Positions 46,223 through 54,863 of a stretch of DNA of 64,000 nucleotides are shown in pieces. Position numbers and translations under genes: made by a program. How positions within the stretch are numbered: position 1 is the first letter of the stretch; each line of letters starts with the position of its first letter. The notes below the pieces were generated by a model that saw only the letters and a list, made by a program, of their open reading frames with translations, made no database searches and was not told the DNA's origin. The DNA comes from Porticoccus hydrocarbonoclasticus MCTG13d (lineage in GTDB: Bacteria; Pseudomonadota; Gammaproteobacteria; Pseudomonadales; Porticoccaceae): NCBI RefSeq assembly GCF_000744735.1, contig NZ_JQMM01000001.1, forward strand, positions 2,294,001 through 2,358,000, written 5' to 3'.

Positions 46223-47479
46223 ATGCAACATATCCAGAAGTCAAACAAGCTGAATAACGTCTGCTACGATATTCGCGGCCCGGTGCTCGACCACGCCAAC
46301 CGGCTCGAGGAAGAAGGCCTGCGCATCCTGAAGCTGAATATTGGCAACCCTGCCCCGTTCGGTTTTGAAGCGCCCGACGAGATCATTCACGATGTCATTC
46401 ACAACTTGGCCAAGGCCCAGGGCTACTGCCACTCCAAAGGCATCTACAGTGCCCGCAAGGCCGTTATGCAACGCTGCCAGTTGATCGGTATCCCGAATGT
46501 CGACATCGACGATATCTTCCTGGGCAACGGCGTCAGCGAACTGATTGTCATGGCCATGCAGGCACTACTCAACAACGGGGATGAAATTCTGGTGCCGGTG
46601 CCGGATTACCCCCTGTGGACGGCTGCCGTCAATCTGGCCGGGGGCAAGGCGGTTCACTATCTCTGCGACGAAGCCAACGAATGGCAACCGGACATCGAGG
46701 ATATCGCCCGCAAGATCACACCGAATACCCGGGGCATTGTGGTAATCAACCCCAACAACCCCACCGGGGCTGTTTACTCCGAGGCGGTTCTGCAGAAAAT
46801 TGTCGAACTGGCCAGGGAGCATGACCTGATCATTTATGCCGATGAAATCTATGACCGCATTCTCTACGATGATGCAGTACATGTACCACTCGGCAGTCTG
46901 GCCACTGATGTGTTGTGTATCACGTTCAATGGGTTATCAAAAGCCTACCGCCTGGCTGGCTTCCGTTCCGGCTGGCTGGTGGTAAGTGGCGCAAAACACC
47001 GCGCCCGCAGTTATATCCAGGGGATTGAAATGCTCGCATCCATGCGGCTGTGCGCCAACGTGCCGGCCATGTATGCCATTCAGACCGCCCTGGGCGGCTA
47101 TCAGAGCATCAACGATCTGGTGGCACCGGAGGGCCGTCTCTACCAGCAACGCGAAAAAGCCTGGTCCCTGTTGACCCGGATACCCGGTGTCAGTTGCGTC
47201 AAACCCAAAGCGGCGATGTACCTGTTCCCCAAACTGGACCGGGAAATTTATCCGATTGAAGACGACGAGCAATTGGTGCTGGATTTATTACTGGAAGAAC
47301 GGATTTTGCTGGTGCAGGGCACCGCTTTCAACTGGCCGGATCCCGACCATTTCCGCATCGTATTCCTGCCGAGGGAAGACGACCTGGAGGAAGCCATTGA
47401 GCGGCTGGCCCGCTTCCTGGAAAAATACCGTCTCAATCATCCGGTGACAAAGGTAAAACTGGCTCAGGTGGCCCCGTAA
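46223..47479 (+). CDS. alaA: Glutamate-pyruvate aminotransferase AlaA
   Basis: A 418-residue PLP-dependent class I/II aminotransferase, closely matching E. coli AlaA from MQHIQKSNKLNNVCYDIRGP onward. The PLP lysine is in FNGLSKAYRLAGFR near residue 240, with VINPNNPTGAVYS near 175 and YADEIYDRI near 208. It makes alanine from pyruvate and glutamate. The ATG at 46223 is chosen by homology; a start 51 bp upstream would add unrelated residues. Its 3' end overlaps the convergent ATP-NAD-kinase-like gene by 16 bp. Confidence 0.95.
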   Translation: MQHIQKSNKLNNVCYDIRGPVLDHANRLEEEGLRILKLNIGNPAPFGFEAPDEIIHDVIHNLAKAQGYCHSKGIYSARKAVMQRCQLIGIPNVDIDDIFLGNGVSELIVMAMQALLNNGDEILVPVPDYPLWTAAVNLAGGKAVHYLCDEANEWQPDIEDIARKITPNTRGIVVINPNNPTGAVYSEAVLQKIVELAREHDLIIYADEIYDRILYDDAVHVPLGSLATDVLCITFNGLSKAYRLAGFRSGWLVVSGAKHRARSYIQGIEMLASMRLCANVPAMYAIQTALGGYQSINDLVAPEGRLYQQREKAWSLLTRIPGVSCVKPKAAMYLFPKLDREIYPIEDDEQLVLDLLLEERILLVQGTAFNWPDPDHFRIVFLPREDDLEEAIERLARFLEKYRLNHPVTKVKLAQVAP

Positions 47480-48597
47480 CTGATCGGATAGAGAATTCTG
47501 TCCCGGTAACCGGTCAGTACCGGGACGTAACCTGCCAGCTCCCGGTCCAGTTGCGGATCGTTACTGTCCACCATCAGCGGCCTGCCTGCAAGTTGAGTAA
47601 TTTTGGTTTTGGTCGCCACGACAATCAGGTTATCCCGGCCAGCGCGCCTGATAATCGCAGGTGTCAATTGCTGATTGCCACGACCCAGCAGCATGCCCTG
47701 CCCCCCAATTGGCGTAATGATAATACTCACCGGGCCGTTGAATCCCACCACCGCCTGTTCGATTTGTCTGGCTGAAACATCCCTGGCCAGCAACTGCCCA
47801 TTCCTGACCAGATCCACACCAAGCAGTGTGTTATCGAGCCCCATTGCCGCCATTAGCCCCGCTGTGGTCGAGCCGGGGCCCACCAGATAGAGTGTGTCAT
47901 CCTCCATTTCCTCCATCAGGGTATCGGCTATTTCATCAACCACAAGCGCCTCCACTTCCCGGCCGCCATCCTTGACCTGTTGCATAAAACGGCCTTCTTC
48001 CGGCACCAGTAACTCCCCGTAGTAACGGGACATTACCCGGCCCTGGCGAAAGGCATCCTCGTCGATATCACGCACTTCCTGCCGACGAATATCCACGAGA
48101 TCGGCACGAACCAGCCGACAAACCACTTCGCCCGCCGCTTCCGGTGTAATGGCATACACGCCGGAGTGCATCTTGACCCCGGCTGGTACGCCCAGGACCG
48201 GCTGATTTGGGGAAATCGCATTGCAAATATTGCGTGCCGTACCATCGCCGCCAACAAACAGCAGCAAATCCACGCCTTTGTCCTCCAGCACTCTGGCCGC
48301 CTGCTCGGTGTCCTCCGGTCGGGTATTCACGGGATCCGTTTCACAGACCAGTTCGGGGACAAAACCACATTGTCTGGCCACCGACTCCCCCATCAGACCG
48401 GGGCAGGTCAGCACCGATACGGCATCACCACCGAGAGCATGGAAGATTACGTCCAATGCTCTGGCGGCACGCTCTGGAGCACGCAAACCGGCCCCTTCCC
48501 GCAAGGCTTCGGCAGCGGCATCACCATCGCTACCCTTCAACGCCGCGGGACCACCGATGCCTGCCAGCGGATTGACGATCAAGCCGAGTGTGAACAT
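47464..48597 (-). CDS. ATP-NAD kinase family protein (AcoX-like)
   Basis: A 377-residue protein of the ATP-NAD kinase/AcoX group. The nucleotide site is LLFVGGDGTARNICNAI near residues 112-128 (GGDGT motif), preceded by an N-terminal LGLIVNPLAGIGGP strand-loop, and VGPGSTTAGLMAA and PIGGQGMLLGRGNQ follow. It is longer than NadK and lacks its standard C-terminal NAD site order, so NAD phosphorylation is uncertain. It is divergent from a PA1571-type small gene; in P. aeruginosa, as I recall, PA1571 and PA1572 form the same pair. Confidence 0.85.
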   Translation of the reverse strand: MFTLGLIVNPLAGIGGPAALKGSDGDAAAEALREGAGLRAPERAARALDVIFHALGGDAVSVLTCPGLMGESVARQCGFVPELVCETDPVNTRPEDTEQAARVLEDKGVDLLLFVGGDGTARNICNAISPNQPVLGVPAGVKMHSGVYAITPEAAGEVVCRLVRADLVDIRRQEVRDIDEDAFRQGRVMSRYYGELLVPEEGRFMQQVKDGGREVEALVVDEIADTLMEEMEDDTLYLVGPGSTTAGLMAAMGLDNTLLGVDLVRNGQLLARDVSARQIEQAVVGFNGPVSIIITPIGGQGMLLGRGNQQLTPAIIRRAGRDNLIVVATKTKITQLAGRPLMVDSNDPQLDRELAGYVPVLTGYRDRILYPISYGAT

Positions 48598-48696
48598 GGC
48601 AACTCCTGAATGTGCCTTTGCAAATTTAACCCCAAGGCTTGCCTTACAGGGTAATCATGGTATGTTTTGCCAATCGACCACCACCAGTGAGCAAAC

Positions 48697-48873
48697 ATGG
48701 AGCAGCCGAAAGACAAGTCTGACAAAAAGGTCAAATCACCTGATTTTCACGGTGCGGCTCTGATTGACGACAACGGTCGGGAAATCCCGATTACGGAAGA
48801 CATGGTGCAGCATGCAATTAGCGACCTGAACCAGAAAGAGCCCCCACGACCAAAAGAAAAATCCCGCCCCTAG
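48697..48873 (+). CDS. PA1571-family small protein
   Basis: A 58-residue hydrophilic protein beginning MEQPKDKSDKKVKSPDF. The core HGAALIDDNGREIPITEDMV matches the GA-hyDxxGREhPIT pattern of small proteins annotated as the PA1571 family. The ends are Lys/Pro-rich. No signal peptide or helix pair. It is divergent from the ATP-NAD-kinase-like gene, with 99 bp between them. Its TAG overlaps the TAG of pdxB on the other strand by 4 bp. Function unknown. Confidence 0.78.
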   Translation: MEQPKDKSDKKVKSPDFHGAALIDDNGREIPITEDMVQHAISDLNQKEPPRPKEKSRP

Positions 48874-49973
48874 CCCTCGGCAGTCGTAAATCCCAGTGTG
48901 GCCAACTGGCCTGTCAGATACTCATTGCTGCGCACTCTCGCACCGAAATGCTGGAATTCACGACGTGCAGGATAGGTTTTCCGTAGCTGATCAAACCCAA
49001 AACCCACTGCTGCGGGATCACCGGCTGACAGCAATGCCTCACGCATACGACGGTCATCATCTGCTATATCGTAAACAGCCAGTACCGCTTCCGCCAGAGA
49101 CGTGGCACGGAGCCACCGGACAGGCTCATCACGCCCGGGTTTTGCCGGCGAGGGTTGCCCCAACCACTGACAAAATGCCTCGCACACCATACGGGTACCA
49201 CTGATTTTGCCGTCTTCGCTGTACCCCGCGATATGCGGCGTGCCGATGGTAACCTGTTCAAGCAGGGGCAATGATATCTCTGGCTCAGACTCCCACACAT
49301 CCAGCACAACCTGCCACTGTTCGCCACGATTCAAACGCAACAGCGCCGCATTATCCACCACTGGTCCACGCCCGGCGTTGAGCAACAACCCGCCGGGCGA
49401 AAAATTCATCAGCGCTGCTTCGTTCAGCATGTGGTGGGTCGGATAGGGCCCACCGATAGTCAGTGGGGTATGCAGGCAGAGAATATCGGCTTCGAGCACC
49501 CGCTCAAAGGTTGTCAGGCCCCCGATAGCTGCGTTATCGAGAAATGGGTCGTAGCAGCGGCAATCAACGCCAAGCGCCCGCAGGGTGCGATAGAGCCTGC
49601 CGCCCACATTACCGCAACCGACAATGCCCACCGTTTCTCTGAGCCAGCCGGGTCGCAGACGACACAGTGCCGAGAGCACGTACTGAACCACGGCATTGGC
49701 GTTGCAACCTGGGGCACTGGCAAATCGAATGTTTCTGGACGTCAGATAATCCATGTCCACATGGTCGACACCTATCGTGGCAGAACCGACAAATTGTATC
49801 GGACTGCCCTCGAGCAGCGCCGCATTGACCGGGGTGACCGAGCGGACCAGCAACACATCCGCATCCACTAAATGTGCTGCCGTCAGCTCACGGCCGGGAC
49901 AGGTCACCACCTCGCCATAGGGCGAGAACAATTCCCTCACCAATGGCATATTGTCATCGGCAACAATTTTCAT
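48870..49973 (-). CDS. pdxB: Erythronate-4-phosphate dehydrogenase
   Basis: A 367-residue D-2-hydroxyacid dehydrogenase of PLP (vitamin B6) synthesis. The start MKIVADDNMPLVRELF, the NAD fingerprint GIVGCGNVGGRLYRTL near residue 118, substrate Arg in NAGRGPVVDN near 200, and catalytic His in GTPHIAGYSEDGK near 250 fit PdxB, as does the PdxB-type C-terminal dimerisation domain. It overlaps xni by 4 bp (ATGA) and ends the GGCT-epmC-xni-pdxB operon. Confidence 0.96.
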   Translation of the reverse strand: MKIVADDNMPLVRELFSPYGEVVTCPGRELTAAHLVDADVLLVRSVTPVNAALLEGSPIQFVGSATIGVDHVDMDYLTSRNIRFASAPGCNANAVVQYVLSALCRLRPGWLRETVGIVGCGNVGGRLYRTLRALGVDCRCYDPFLDNAAIGGLTTFERVLEADILCLHTPLTIGGPYPTHHMLNEAALMNFSPGGLLLNAGRGPVVDNAALLRLNRGEQWQVVLDVWESEPEISLPLLEQVTIGTPHIAGYSEDGKISGTRMVCEAFCQWLGQPSPAKPGRDEPVRWLRATSLAEAVLAVYDIADDDRRMREALLSAGDPAAVGFGFDQLRKTYPARREFQHFGARVRSNEYLTGQLATLGFTTAEG

Positions 49974-50911
49974 CGGGTGTGTGATGCCTCCTTCACGATG
50001 CGCTGCGTCTGGCCTCTGGCGTGCGCAAGTTTTACGGCACGATTTTTCAGTGTAGTGCCCAGCCCCATTCGCTGACAGAAATCATCCAGTTTATCCAGTG
50101 CGATCGGGGCACGTTGCAAAGCGGGTTCCCCAACGGGTGCGTCCAGGGCTATCCGGGTCAGGGATTGGGCCATTAGCAGTTGCTGCCGGTGGGCGGCAAT
50201 TTTTTCAGGTAGCTGCTTCGCACCGCGCACGGGCAGATTGGCGATTTCAGATCCAGCCGCAAGCAACCCATCCAGCGACGCGCAATGCGCTAACAATTCA
50301 ATCGCCGTTTTTGCACCCACGCCCGGTAAGCCGGGTATGTTATCGACTCTGTCACCGACCAGTGCCAGATAATCTGCCAGCTGCTCCGGCCAGACCCCGA
50401 GTTCTCTTTTGATGGCAAATCGATCCCTGGCAGGCGTACGGTCAAAGTCCCAGAGTAACGCATCGTCGTCCAGCAATAACTGGGCAAGGTCTTTATCGCC
50501 ACTGATCACCGCGATCGGGTGGCCGTCGTCACGACCCCTTTCAGCCAGGGTGCCAATAATATCATCCGCTTCATGGGAATCGCTGGCCAGGGTCAAAATG
50601 CCCAGGATAGCTGTCACCTCAGCGCAGGCCCGTAACTGAAAGGCGAGTGCGTCGTCGGGCAGCTCGCGATTGGCCTTGTAGTCCGGGTAAATCGTATTCC
50701 GGAAACATTGGCCCAGGCTCTCGTCAAAAGCCACTGCCATAAACTGCGGCTGAACCTGCTCGAGCATACCCAGCAGAAAACCGAGATAACCGTACACGGC
50801 CTGCGTGGGATAGCCTTCCCCGGAATACCACCGCTGCGGCAGCGTAAAATAATGGCGAAAAATATAGATGGAGGCATCTACCAGATACAGTGGGGGTTTT
50901 CGTGTCACCAT
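49970..50911 (-). CDS. xni: Flap endonuclease Xni (ExoIX-like 5'-3' exonuclease)
   Basis: A 313-residue protein of the Pol I 5'-nuclease family. Acidic metal ligands are in YLVDASIYIFRHYF, AFDESLGQCFRN, SDSHEADDIIGTL and VISGDKDLAQLL; the helix-hairpin segment is VDNIPGLPGVGAKTAIELL near residue 190. E. coli Xni is shorter (about 250) and lacks one metal site, so full exonuclease activity here may differ. The ATG at 50911 overlaps the epmC stop by one base (TGATG). Confidence 0.88.
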   Translation of the reverse strand: MVTRKPPLYLVDASIYIFRHYFTLPQRWYSGEGYPTQAVYGYLGFLLGMLEQVQPQFMAVAFDESLGQCFRNTIYPDYKANRELPDDALAFQLRACAEVTAILGILTLASDSHEADDIIGTLAERGRDDGHPIAVISGDKDLAQLLLDDDALLWDFDRTPARDRFAIKRELGVWPEQLADYLALVGDRVDNIPGLPGVGAKTAIELLAHCASLDGLLAAGSEIANLPVRGAKQLPEKIAAHRQQLLMAQSLTRIALDAPVGEPALQRAPIALDKLDDFCQRMGLGTTLKNRAVKLAHARGQTQRIVKEASHTR

Positions 50912-51474
50912 CAGGATCCCAGCGAACCGACACGGTAGTGGCAGGGATCCAGGTAGTCCCGACCACCAAAAATCTCCGACAGCGAAGCGGCGAACAGCGC
51001 TGCCCGCATCGGCAAACAGCCAACACACCAGCTCTGAGCCTGGTCGGCTACTGCCACAGCGAACGCGTCACTGGCACCGACATCCCCGGACAGATTATCG
51101 GCACTAATCTGAAACCGTTGCCCTGCCGCCACGGAAAATATCCATTCCAGTGCCTGGGGTTTGATCTCCACCTGCTCAAAAGCACTTTGCTCATTGACAC
51201 TGCGGCCATCGGGCCGATACCAGTAGCCAAAATCCACCCGTTGACGACGCTGCTCACCGGCAATACACCAATGGGCAATTTCATGAAGGGCACTGGAAAA
51301 ATAATCCTGCCGGAAAATCAACTGGTGACAGTCATCTACCCCCTCGGCAGGCAGATAGACCGGTTCCTCACCGCCTCCGCTCAACAGGGTATTGCAGGAG
51401 TCGGCAAACAGATCGTTGAAAACGCCCATCAACTGACACGTCCGGGGGTTAAAAATAACCGTATCACCAGACAA
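50911..51474 (-). CDS. epmC: Elongation factor P hydroxylase EpmC
   Basis: A 187-residue protein matching E. coli EpmC (YfcM), which hydroxylates the beta-lysylated Lys of EF-P. The metal-binding HEIAHWCIAG (near residue 64) and VDFGYWYRPDGR and KPQALEWIF are family motifs. I chose a TTG at 51474, which overlaps the upstream gene by 11 bp and has GAGGG 8-9 nt before it, because homology with the E. coli protein already starts at RTCQL, before the first ATG (51429). efp, epmA and epmB are not in the window. Confidence 0.92.
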   Translation of the reverse strand: MSGDTVIFNPRTCQLMGVFNDLFADSCNTLLSGGGEEPVYLPAEGVDDCHQLIFRQDYFSSALHEIAHWCIAGEQRRQRVDFGYWYRPDGRSVNEQSAFEQVEIKPQALEWIFSVAAGQRFQISADNLSGDVGASDAFAVAVADQAQSWCVGCLPMRAALFAASLSEIFGGRDYLDPCHYRVGSLGS

Positions 51475-51931
51475 TCGTCACACCCTCACAGCAAACTGTG
51501 TTGTTGATTTTCTCCCAGTAGTCAGGGGAAAGGTAATCACGGCCCGCCAGTAAATGTTCGATATACCAGCGTGCCGGGCGAATGGCGTGATCAATCACGG
51601 CGGGATTGGCTATATAGGTCCAGGCGGGCACGACACCGCATTCTGTCTGTACCGGAAAACGTTCGCGACTGTACCTGAATGGCGTGCCCTCAAAGGGGTC
51701 CAACCTGGCAATTTCTACAGAACTTTCCAGCTGGTAAAGAACCCCTTCCACCCGCTCATTCCGGGCAAAAACGATATTGGCGCAAGCCAGCCGGGCATCG
51801 TGGCCGGAGCGTTTATTGAACCGTAGGCCATAACCATCCAGCCAGCCAGCGCACTGGCCGACAACTCGCATCTCACGCGCAGCCATGCGCTGTGAATTCA
51901 TATTTGAGCCATAGGCAAAATAGTAGCTCAC
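51464..51931 (-). CDS. Gamma-glutamylcyclotransferase family protein
   Basis: A 155-residue AIG2/GGCT-fold protein. The substrate loop is YYFAYGSNMNSQRM at the N-terminus; the catalytic Glu is in DPFEGTPFRYSR near residue 80. It may release 5-oxoproline from gamma-glutamyl amino acids or glutathione-derived peptides. The GTG at 51931 is chosen because YFAYGSNM normally lies at the N-terminus; the frame continues 26 codons upstream with no family match. First gene of the operon running into epmC, xni and pdxB. Confidence 0.82.
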   Translation of the reverse strand: MSYYFAYGSNMNSQRMAAREMRVVGQCAGWLDGYGLRFNKRSGHDARLACANIVFARNERVEGVLYQLESSVEIARLDPFEGTPFRYSRERFPVQTECGVVPAWTYIANPAVIDHAIRPARWYIEHLLAGRDYLSPDYWEKINNTVCCEGVTIVW

Positions 51932-52078
51932 AAAATATACCCAAGGTATTGTGCTTTGAAATGATCGGTAGTACCTTATTTTGCGTGGATGCGTTTTAGC
52001 CGTACGCACCTATCAGGTCCCGATCCAGGACGCAGTTCCTCAGGGCCTGTTCGAACCGCCATTTGAGGAGGCTGTATT

Positions 52079-52774
52079 ATGACTACCTCAACACCTGACC
52101 ACAACACGGACAACGTGGTCGATCTCTTCACAGGGAAGCCCTACTCCTCCCGGTTAAACCGCCGCATTATCCGTCTCGCTCCCGAACTCGATGGTCTGGA
52201 AATGATCTATTCCAACGAGACTCACCCCAACAAACTGTTCAGTGTCAAAGTACTGTGCTGGGCATTGCGTGCCGATGGTGAGGTGGTGGGTCTGGTGCCC
52301 TGGCTCGATGACATCATGCCATGTACAGAGATCCAGGATCCGCTGAATGGTCACTGGGAGGGCTACTACGATCCGGGCATTGATGAAGTCTTTTTTGAGG
52401 CGCCCATCCACAAGGTATTGGAGGTAGAGACAGCAGCAGAATACTATGAGATCGATTGCGAGACAGACAGCGATGTCGTTCAGGAACTGCCGGACACCAT
52501 TGGCACCCATGCGGTACTGTCAAGCGACGGATTCAAAAGTATTACGCTGAAGGAAGTCGTCAGCTGGCGACTGCTCTATGACGGCTCCGTGCAGGGCATG
52601 CTGATTGATGATGAAAAAATCATCAGCACACCAGTGCTACCCGGGGACGCGTGCCTCTACTCGGCCAAAGGCGAAGAGACTTTCTGCTATTTCTTCCAGC
52701 ACCATATCGCCAACAAGATCAAGGCGCAGGATCCGGAAGCACTGGCAGCGATCTCCATGCTGGTGGAGTCCTGA
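52079..52774 (+). CDS. Conserved-looking hypothetical protein (231 residues)
   Basis: I do not recognise the family. The protein is acidic and soluble, without signal peptide or membrane helices. Its middle has repeated short beta-like segments: VKVLCWALRADGEVVGLVPWLDD and later VVSWRLLYDGSVQGMLIDDEK, suggesting two copies of one fold. GAGG lies before the ATG, and codon use matches the neighbours. Monocistronic. Confidence 0.75.
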   Translation: MTTSTPDHNTDNVVDLFTGKPYSSRLNRRIIRLAPELDGLEMIYSNETHPNKLFSVKVLCWALRADGEVVGLVPWLDDIMPCTEIQDPLNGHWEGYYDPGIDEVFFEAPIHKVLEVETAAEYYEIDCETDSDVVQELPDTIGTHAVLSSDGFKSITLKEVVSWRLLYDGSVQGMLIDDEKIISTPVLPGDACLYSAKGEETFCYFFQHHIANKIKAQDPEALAAISMLVES

Positions 52775-53046
52775 GGAAAGCAGCAGGGACTGGGGAAACC
52801 AGGCCGGCAGCATTAAAGCGCCGCTGATAGCCCGAGGGGTAGCATCAAAGCTGTCCCGATGATGGCGCCGGGCGGCTCGCTGAAACAGACCCGATAATCC
52901 TGTGTGATTCGGGTAGGTTGTCTTGCTCACCCCGTTTTCTGTGACCAGGCTTTGTTGCCACCCAACCCTCCAACTCTCTTTAGTATCAACGACTCATCAA
53001 TGCAGCTCAGGACTATGTACCGAGATTACATCTCACAAAGTGACGT

Positions 53047-53700
53047 CTATGGGCAGTTGCGGGCAAAGACTGATACCGAGCAGGCTACAGCGGCCAAGTG
53101 TTCAGATTGATCAAGACCGGAGGCCTTGCGGGGTTTCAGGTCGTGGTTGCCGTCCTCCAGCCAGTGGATTGTTACAGCGGGGCTCAACGGGATTGAGGCC
53201 AACTCATCGGGCTTGCCAAAGGGATCACGGGTGCCCTGATAAATCAGCGCCGGGGTGGTCATGGTCAGCAAGTGATCAATCCGCATCCGCTCGGGTTTAC
53301 CGGGCGGATGAAAAGGGTAACCAAGGCAGCACAGCCCTGCTGCGCCCAGTTCGTCGACGACCATACTCGCCATGCGACCACCCATGGATTTACCGCCGAT
53401 CAGTATCGGGGCTGAAAGATCCTCACGATAAAAGCAGTGGGTGTAGACTTCGCGCCAACAATCCAGCAATACGGGCTGGCGGTCTGGCGGCCGCTTTTTC
53501 CCGGTGAGACGACGTTGTCGCATATAGGGAAACTCAAAGCGCACAACAGTCATACCCTCGACCGTCAATTGTCGGGTGATGGCCGCCATAAAATCACTGT
53601 CCATCGGCGCACCGGCACCGTGGGCCAGGATCAATGAGCCAACTGGCCGTGTTTGCTCCGCTGGCCGGTCTATCAGATAGCTCAGGGGGATATCTGTCAC
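53047..53700 (-). CDS. Alpha/beta hydrolase (KANL3/Tex30-like)
   Basis: A 217-residue cytoplasmic hydrolase. The first strand-loop is LILAHGAGAPMDSDFM, the nucleophile elbow is IGGKSMGGRMAS (Ser near residue 107), the acid lies in YQGTRDPFGKPD and the histidine in WLEDGNHDLKPR. This set is typical of the TEX30/KAT8-NSL3-like family of dienelactone-type hydrolases; substrate unknown. The GTG at 53700 overlaps the yheU TGA (GTGA). Last gene of the methyltransferase-yheU-hydrolase operon. Confidence 0.86.
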   Translation of the reverse strand: MTDIPLSYLIDRPAEQTRPVGSLILAHGAGAPMDSDFMAAITRQLTVEGMTVVRFEFPYMRQRRLTGKKRPPDRQPVLLDCWREVYTHCFYREDLSAPILIGGKSMGGRMASMVVDELGAAGLCCLGYPFHPPGKPERMRIDHLLTMTTPALIYQGTRDPFGKPDELASIPLSPAVTIHWLEDGNHDLKPRKASGLDQSEHLAAVACSVSVFARNCP

Positions 53701-53933
53701 GGTGAATCTGCCAGCTGACGAAACTGTTGCCGCGACAGCAAATTGCAACTTTCTGTCACCGGATCGAAGGTAATCACCACATCACCCCGATCCACCTGCC
53801 GTCTGAGCCGCTGCCGTTTGGCCTGCAGCGTCAACTCCTCGAAACCGTAGTCCGTGCCCTCACGGGCGATAAAATCCTCCAGTAGCGCGGTGAGCAGTTC
53901 GTCGGATAACCGATCCGGTGGAATCTGAATCAC
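53697..53933 (-). CDS. yheU: YheU family protein (UPF0270)
   Basis: A 78-residue protein matching YheU: PPDRLSDELLTALLEDFI, then the family core REGTDYGFEELTL and a C-terminal RQQFRQL. Function unknown. It overlaps the methyltransferase gene (ATGA) and the hydrolase gene (GTGA). In E. coli yheU also neighbours the hydrolase yheT, so a YheU-hydrolase link recurs. Confidence 0.9.
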   Translation of the reverse strand: MIQIPPDRLSDELLTALLEDFIAREGTDYGFEELTLQAKRQRLRRQVDRGDVVITFDPVTESCNLLSRQQFRQLADSP

Positions 53934-54742
53934 GGTGTCACCGGTTTAATAAACTTCAGCGTCATGCGGTCGCTCTCACCAATGGCCTGATACTTCTCCC
54001 GATCCTTCTCCTGTAACCGCAGGGAGGGCGGCAGGGTCCAGACACCCTCCGGATAATCGGTCGTATCTTTGGGATTGGCATTGAGTTCGGACTTGGCCGC
54101 CAGCACAAAACCGGCTTTTTCCGCCAGCTCAATCACATAGGCCTCGGGCATATAGCCGCTGCGTATCATTTCGGCCCGGTCGATAGTACGGCCGGTGCGA
54201 TGCTCCACAACACCGAGTACCCCGCCGGGTTTGAGCGCCCGGAAGAACAGTTCAAACGCTTTTCCTTCACTGTCAGAACGCAACCAGTTGTGTACATTGC
54301 GGAATGTCACCACCCGGTCGGCGACCCCATCGGGCACCGTCAGCACACCATTCGCCGGATCGAATGTCGACAGGATCACATCGCCATACGCCGTCGGATC
54401 AGCGGCCAGCTTCGCGGTAAATGACGCCAACGACCGTTCATAATAGGGCACACCGCTGTCTTTTGGAAAATGGGCCGCATACAACAGGCCTTGATCGGTG
54501 CCCCCGTGTTGGACCAGTGGCGCGAGAATTTCGGTATACCAGCCGGCACCGGGGGAAATCTCCACCACGGTCATGCCCGGTTCCACCTGAAAAAAGGCGA
54601 GGGTTTCCACTGGATGACGATAACTGTCACGTGCCACAAATTCGGGGGTTCGGTGAGCTCCCGTAAAAGGAGATGCATCGGCTATAGCATCGACACATCC
54701 CAGCCATAACACCAGCAACAGTAACGGATTAATGATTTTCAT
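53930..54742 (-). CDS. Exported SAM-methyltransferase-fold protein
   Basis: A 270-residue protein that combines a signal sequence (MKIINPLLLLVLWLGCVDA) with a class I methyltransferase fold: VVEISPGAGWYTEIL near residue 60 (SAM motif I), then FRNVHNWL and ALKPGGVLGVVEHR (motif post-II/III). The cysteine in WLGC is not a good lipobox, so a cleaved signal is more likely. SAM is not expected in the periplasm, so the true activity is unclear. Overlaps yheU by 4 bp. Confidence 0.85.
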   Translation of the reverse strand: MKIINPLLLLVLWLGCVDAIADASPFTGAHRTPEFVARDSYRHPVETLAFFQVEPGMTVVEISPGAGWYTEILAPLVQHGGTDQGLLYAAHFPKDSGVPYYERSLASFTAKLAADPTAYGDVILSTFDPANGVLTVPDGVADRVVTFRNVHNWLRSDSEGKAFELFFRALKPGGVLGVVEHRTGRTIDRAEMIRSGYMPEAYVIELAEKAGFVLAAKSELNANPKDTTDYPEGVWTLPPSLRLQEKDREKYQAIGESDRMTLKFIKPVTP

Positions 54743-54863
54743 CTCGATCTCCTCTGGGTCTCTGAAGACTCCAAAATGGCCAACAGATAATGTCCGATCG
54801 TGGCCGGGGGCCGATTGTTAGGCCATAATAGTCCCACAACAGCACAGGAATAAGAACCGCCGC

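Noticed and set aside
52904-53110. 68-codon frame after the 231-residue hypothetical gene
   Set aside because: Overlaps the convergent hydrolase and lacks any coding signal.
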